A program made the position numbers and the translations under genes. Of a stretch of 64,000 nucleotides of DNA, positions 58,405-64,000 are shown piece by piece. The stretch is from Cocos nucifera. Taxonomy: Eukaryota > Streptophyta > Magnoliopsida > Arecales > Arecaceae. The DNA lies in NCBI GenBank assembly GCA_006176705.1, contig QRFJ01000085.1, forward strand, positions 1,635,523 to 1,699,522, read 5' to 3'. The notes under the pieces are model-generated. The model did not search any database. It was not told the origin of the DNA and worked only from the letters and a program-made list of their open reading frames with translations. Numbering within the stretch: position 1 is the stretch's first letter; the number at the start of each line of letters is the position of its first letter.

Positions 58405-60010
58405 ATCAGATTTCATAATCTTAATTTTCTATCCAATTGATTTTCTACTTCAGATTTGTATACCTTAAATGCTTTTAGAACTTCAGACTTTTCATACAAT
58501 AGGAAAACATAACCATAACGTAAGAAATCATCAATAAATGTGATGAAATATTTTTGTCCTTCAAAACAAGGTATAAACTAGCTACAAGTATCCATACATG
58601 TCAATTCTAAGAGTCCTTGACTTCTAATGATATGCTTTTTATAGCTTTTAATTTATTTTTTTAAATACAATCGATGCACATATCCAAATCACTAAAATTT
58701 AGATTTGGTAAAATACATTCCTTAATCAATCTTGTCATCTTTTCTTTTGATATGTGACCTACTCATCTATGCCATAACATTGAAGAACTCTCATTTACAG
58801 TATCATATTTTATTTCAATAATGATATTTAAAATAAGTAAAGAGTATTCAAAGGAAGAATCAAAATTTAATTTATACAATCCATTACATAATATTCCAGT
58901 ACTGGCCAAAATAATTTTTTTATTAATTTAAAACTTAAATTTATAAAAATAAATGAATAATTTTCTAAATTAAGTTTTGATAAAAAAATTAAATTTCTAA
59001 ATACTGAAAGAACATAAAAGATGTAGATCTAATTGGAATCTGATGTCTATAATAAGTCTATAGATCCCGACTGTAATGACCTTGGACTTTATCTAATTTT
59101 TCATAAAGATTCGTCGCTCTCTATCATTTGGCTTCTGGCTTAAAAAAAATTTCTATATTGAATTAGAAAAATGAATTACAGTATCCGAATCAATTCACCA
59201 AGTATTAGAAGAAACATTAATAAAATTGGTTTCAAAATAAATAAATGATAAAGGAATACCATTCATTTTGAATCATTTTCTTCTTTTCTCACAATCCTTC
59301 TTAATATGTTCCTCCCTATTATAGAAAAAATATTTTAATTTATAAGAATCTTTCATTGATGGATTGCTAGATCCTTTATTTTTTTCTTCATCTTCTTTAT
59401 TTTAAGAAGCTCCTATGAAATCACATGAATAACTAGAACCCCTTCTTTTTTCAATCTCTCTTCTTCTTGCATATACTAGAAAATGAGTTTATTTATTGAC
59501 CATGATTTCTTGTGTGTATTGTAATAAATCTTAAATTGGATAAATTAGGATGGAAGAGAATTGAGAACAAACTAAGCAAGAAAATTTTCAAATACCGTCA
59601 TACCCAAATCATTCAATTTTCTAGCTATATTATGCATTTTCATAATATGCTTTTACACTCTAAAAAATCCATCATATTTCATAGAGGTTAACTTATTTAT
59701 TAGGATACCAGCTAAGATTTTACTTGATCTGGTAAACTATTACTCTAGAGAGGAAAAATACTTAGAGGCCAATTCATTATCAGGAACAAATCTTCTAATG
59801 TCTCTCACTATGAAATTTTTAATAATTATAAAAGATAATCTATTAGAATGCTTTCACTTTTTATATAATTTTTTATAATCAAGAGAACTAATGGGGGTAA
59901 GTAGATCAGGCTGAGACTTACGAATGGCCAAATCTAAATCTAGGCATCTTAAAATTATAAAAAGCTGCTCATTCTAATAAGGATAATTTCGATCTATTCA
60001 GTATGGGAAT
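58405..60010 (-). pseudogene. Copia C gag and N-terminal integrase piece
   Basis: On the minus strand, right to left: gag (about 60000-59480) with FIVRDIRRFVPDNELASKYF, ILAGILINKLTSMKYDG and FLAQFVLNSLPS; a zinc-knuckle region near 59340-59285 reading YFFYNREEHIKKDC, in which the first two Cys of the CCHC are Tyr; a protease-like segment; the GAG-pre-integrase (HISKEKMTRLIKECILPNL, about 58765-58705); and the integrase start, ending at 58405 against the right LTR of Copia A. The last 175 bp also exist in diverged form at 31030-31204. Confidence 0.82.
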
Positions 60011-63000
60011 GTTAAATAGATGCGACGATAGTGAACCAGGGGTCATAGCTGTAAATAATAAAACATGCTCACAATTACCATCATAATGCAGATTTCATAA
60101 TATTATTCTACTAATAATACTTATTATATAATTATAAAATATTTTTGGATAAGAATCATAGCATACAATAAGTATTGCAACTAATTTAATAATAAATTTA
60201 AACATAACAAACAATGTCAAAATATGCATCACATAAATCATAACCATTAATAATATGAAATATGTAAGCAGGAATAATGATTATGACATGAATATATAAT
60301 TTATATTTAAACTGACCCATCATATTATTGCACTTTCAGTGGTTAACTAACTTGATTATAAAAATCCCAAGTTATTCCCATCTTTGGATGTAGAACTCCT
60401 CATCTTCATGCAATTCAAATTAATCAATATTTTACCATTAATTTTATATCAAATTACAGTCATATTTAGATTAGTTGTAATAGACACACTTTTATATAAT
60501 TTCAAAACTATAATGAGAGAAAAAATCATTAACCCTCAATGACTCAGCTATCCAAGATTCGTAGAGCGCTCCAGATCTTCTAGGACTAAACGAAAACATA
60601 CTTGAACAATATAATAGTGAGCAAAATTATTAATTAAATAATTTAATTATTTAAATATTTATTTTATATAAGAAATTCAATCATAATATTTTTCAAACTA
60701 TCGATCGTTCATATTAAAAAAGAGAGTAAGGAGAGAGAAGACCAGCCATCTGTAGAAGAAAGATCAAATGCTTTACGGGCTACATGATCATCATATTGAT
60801 GAGACGATAGAGTAATGTATGATTTATTTTGATTTTGCATGAATATTAGAGCACAATCCAAGCATAAAATTATAAAATTATCTTACAAAACATCCATACT
60901 ATCTTGCTTCTTTATTTTTGTTTCTTTTTCCCCATGGGTACGTGTTCTAAATTATGCTTTATGATGATAATAGGACCGAAGGAGGAGGGTGGTGCTTCAT
61001 TCTTTCTTATATTTTGTTCTGCAACTCCTAGCAATAAAGGGAAGCATTTTTGCGATGATTGATGATTCAACAGGAGCATAGATGTAGCACCGCATGGAGG
61101 ATGGCATACGACAAAGGTGGATGACAAGCGTGTGTAGATGGATACAGTCAGTACTAGCATATGAGTGGGTTAATTATCATGGGACTTTCCTATTTATAGC
61201 TATATATACGATTCGCATGCATACACAGACGTTCGCACATAAAACCATTCATGTAGATGCTCATGAACATGCATGGTGGTACAAAGCAAAAAGAAAAAGG
61301 TTCAACCAAGTCTCATGCCATCCTAAAGAAATATGGCAAATCAAGTTGCGATAGGTCAAAGAACTCAAAACTAGATATCACAAATAGATTTCCTGCAAAC
61401 AGTTCTAGAAGGATTACCTGTTTCTTGCCACCACAATTTTGAGCTCGGCAAACCATATAGGAATATGGTAAAGATACACTTCATCCATGGTATATATACA
61501 AGACTAGATTTATGGTGCATCGGGTAAGGGAGAACTGGAAAGCTCCAGGGGATCAACATGAAGGGTGAAGAGAATGAACTCAAGGAAAAAGAAGAAAATT
61601 CTGAAGTACTAGCAGTTTATAGAAGAAGGGTCTCACCCGATCGACCCGGTTGCTCTAACTCATTCCTCATCTCCTAAATAAGGCTGTCTACCGTGGCTTG
61701 TCGACTAGTCGCTCAACATATAGATTATTCGAGACCATCAAACATGTCCGTAAAGGAATCATGTACATGAACATTAAGGCCAAATTTTACAACCTATGAA
61801 ATGCTTAAAGCATGTAAAGACATGAAGGAACCTTTTCAAAAGCAATGTAAAATTGCTCCACTCATCACTCATCAGATGAACGCGCTAATGAAAAAAGTTT
61901 GTAAAACAACTAAGAAAGCTTTGAATCACCAAGAACTAATACAGTAAACACGACACAGGTGCCCGAAACCATGAAAGGCCATTTAAAAATTTCCAATAAT
62001 TTCAACCTGGAGCTCAAAAATTTGGACACAGGCTGGTCCATGATTTTTTTTTGAATCAGGGTGAGCGGTCCACTAACTAGAAGAGCTTATCAATGCAGGA
62101 GGTCTAAGTACTGTAGTGAGATGAATGCATGGAAATCAGAACTGAAAGAATAGAACCAACAAACGCAATTACTTGTCCAAATACCAAAAATGCGAAGACC
62201 ACTTAATTTGGTTTCTTCAGCCTTTCAATATTCCAGATGCTAAGGTATGTAAAAGAACTCTTTTCCAGCAGTAATGCCCCGCTGTCATGCAAAATCTATA
62301 CTGCCAGTCCCCGTCTCTCAACTTTTTTGAAATCTAAGCCCCTTTCTTTCAACTTGGAAGCATAAAGATCTTGTTGACTAGCGCTCAATTGATAAGCCAG
62401 ATCTTGGTATGATATATGGTGAATCGAAGCATTTCTACGACACAAACATGTGCTGTTACCTGTGCTAGACTGTAAGACACTATGCTTTCCAAGTCTTGAT
62501 GGTCCCAATTATAATCTAGGTGCATGACAGGCAAATGTTAGTGTAATGATATAGTCGGTCGCATGTCATGCTGGCCATTCTATAAAGTTTAGAAAAACAT
62601 GATGTGAATAAGTCACGGATAGAGGGACATCCACCTGTGAAAGGTTGAGCAGAGCTGTGCCCTTGTGATGCCGTGCTAGAACTCAATTATATCTTTTGGA
62701 GGTTAATAATAACCCGTATACATCTCCCATGCAGACGAGGACGAAGTAACAAAACCAACCACCAAGTCGGATCTCACCACAGGGAAAAAGAGCAGCAGTA
62801 CCATTGCTGCTTTCTTTTGTTTAGTAGTCCGAACTTGGCCTAACTTCCATCTCTTTCCCCCACCTAACTTCATAAGGAAGGTATCGGACATCTCCACAGA
62901 ATCCAGCACTGAAGTTTTAATGCCCTGTTATAAAACTTCGCCATCCGAAATTCTGGAGGGGGCATCAGTTTCTATAGCCGTAGTTGAGAAATGTGTGGTA

Positions 63001-64000
63001 AATTAACTCGCTTGTTTTCAGAAGATATTATCTGAATATAAAATTATTAGAAGTGGAAACATTGGTGAGGCGAGACTCAGACTTTCATATGTGGACCTCA
63101 CTTGAAAGACCCGATCATTTCCCCACTTGAAAGAGAGAGAGAGAGGGAGGCTCATTAAGGGTCCTGTGTTGAGAGCTTTGTTTCCTTGTTTGAAAGTGGA
63201 TGGAATCTCTTATGAGTTATGATTGCCCCCTGAACTCAACAACCCTACCCTATTTATGGTGCAACAAATCCACACTGTCATTACCAAAGCAACCCCTCTC
63301 TCTCAACATAAAATGCTGCATGCATAGTCATCCACCCACTGGGAGAGAGCAGTCTTTTTCTAAGGAATATTGTGGAAGATGGTAGTCGCCTCTAGGGAGA
63401 TTTTTACAGCAGGGTTTGGCGTATGCGGTCAAAAGAGCTTTCAAACTGAACTCATCTCTCTCTCTAAACATCAATGTGGGGCTCTTATGTCAAGAACTTA
63501 CTAGCTCTAGTGCATTTACTCGAACTGAAATCTGTTGCAACTAAATGCCATGAACACCAGTTCTACCATTACCTTTAGGCTGGTTGACTTGGTCAACACT
63601 GGCATCAGATTCACTAGGCGGGCGGGCAATTCTGTAATCAATGGGACCAAGCACAAGGTCCTTGGGGCAATTTTACACCCATCTGTTTGAATTGTGGCGA
63701 CCAGAAGTAAAAGCATGGTTAAATGTCTAAAACCACCAACTTTCGAGATTTTTCTTGCCCATCTCCAGTCCAAGCTTTGGGCCCTTGCTTTGGGTGGTCC
63801 AAATCAGTCTGTGAGCACGGAAAAGCCGTTTAAAAAAGGAGACAGGAAGGATGTTCAGGTGAAAAGCTATGGTAGTGGACGGGAACAAAGAGAGACTCAT
63901 CTTTTTCCCCTTTTTTTTTCTCTCTCTTTTTTTTAAAGACAAAAAGAGACCTATATGGATGGGAAACATGTTTCAAGGGCATTAGGCCTTGAACTGACTA
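60011..64000. other. Right flank, no recognised gene
   Basis: The first 600 bp or so may be the Copia C leader, but no LTR or primer site was found. From about 60900 the base composition is more balanced and looks like single-copy DNA. Short open frames (61094-61354, 62296-62508 minus, 63516-63773 minus) show no domain I recognise; they could include unrecognised exons of a gene continuing to the right. Confidence 0.45.

Noticed and set aside
31200..58409. Five-base target duplication for Copia A
   Set aside because: AAACT on the left is not repeated at the right LTR end; it recurs only 175 bp inside the right Copia C piece, which is reported as a rearrangement instead.
61094..61354. 86-codon open frame in the right flank
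   Set aside because: No recognised motif; left as unannotated because an exon cannot be excluded or supported.

Overview
The window is plant nuclear DNA. It holds one intact-looking gene set in dense, layered transposable elements. The gene is an auxin co-receptor of the TIR1/AFB family (AFB4/AFB5 class) with three exons, GT-AG introns and a very GC-rich first exon, which favours a monocot. The Copia and Gypsy families fit a large-genome monocot, possibly a palm, but the species is inference only.

Layout. 1-2853: right part of a CACTA (En/Spm-type) DNA transposon with a decayed transposase, a subterminal repeat zone and a terminal inverted repeat ending in GTAGTG. 3121-17023: an old Copia retrotransposon (called E here), split inside its reverse transcriptase by a younger Tat-like Gypsy element (F, 6522-15034, target duplication GCAGC). 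17024-20880: intergenic DNA without a recognisable gene. 20881-23214: promoter region and coding region of the AFB4/5-like gene. 23215-27730: its 3' flank, no further gene recognised. 27731-about 60010: a stack of five related insertions. 60010-64000: no recognisable gene.

The stack. The base is a minus-strand Copia (C), seen as a left piece (RNase H, RT, integrase; 27731-31204) and a right piece (integrase N-terminus, zinc knuckle, gag; 58405-60010). Between them lies a large plus-strand Copia (A, 31205-58404) with LTRs of about 2.28 kb. Three elements are inserted in A: a solo LTR (S, 31981-34853, target duplication CTAAT) in its 5' LTR; a short element with LTRs and gag but no pol (D, 38530-41804, target duplication AAGAT) in its gag; and a minus-strand Copia with 3.07-kb LTRs (B, 45076-55691, target duplication TGTTT) in its RNase H. 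S and B are the same family.

All retroelement reading frames carry stops and frameshifts, so none looks autonomous. The AFB gene is open throughout and is the only feature likely to have a cellular role: it should act in the nucleus as the substrate-recognition subunit of an SCF ubiquitin ligase that binds auxin and Aux/IAA repressors. The most unusual items are the gag-only element D, the flank of A that cannot come from one simple insertion, and the modular palindromic LTR of the S/B family.
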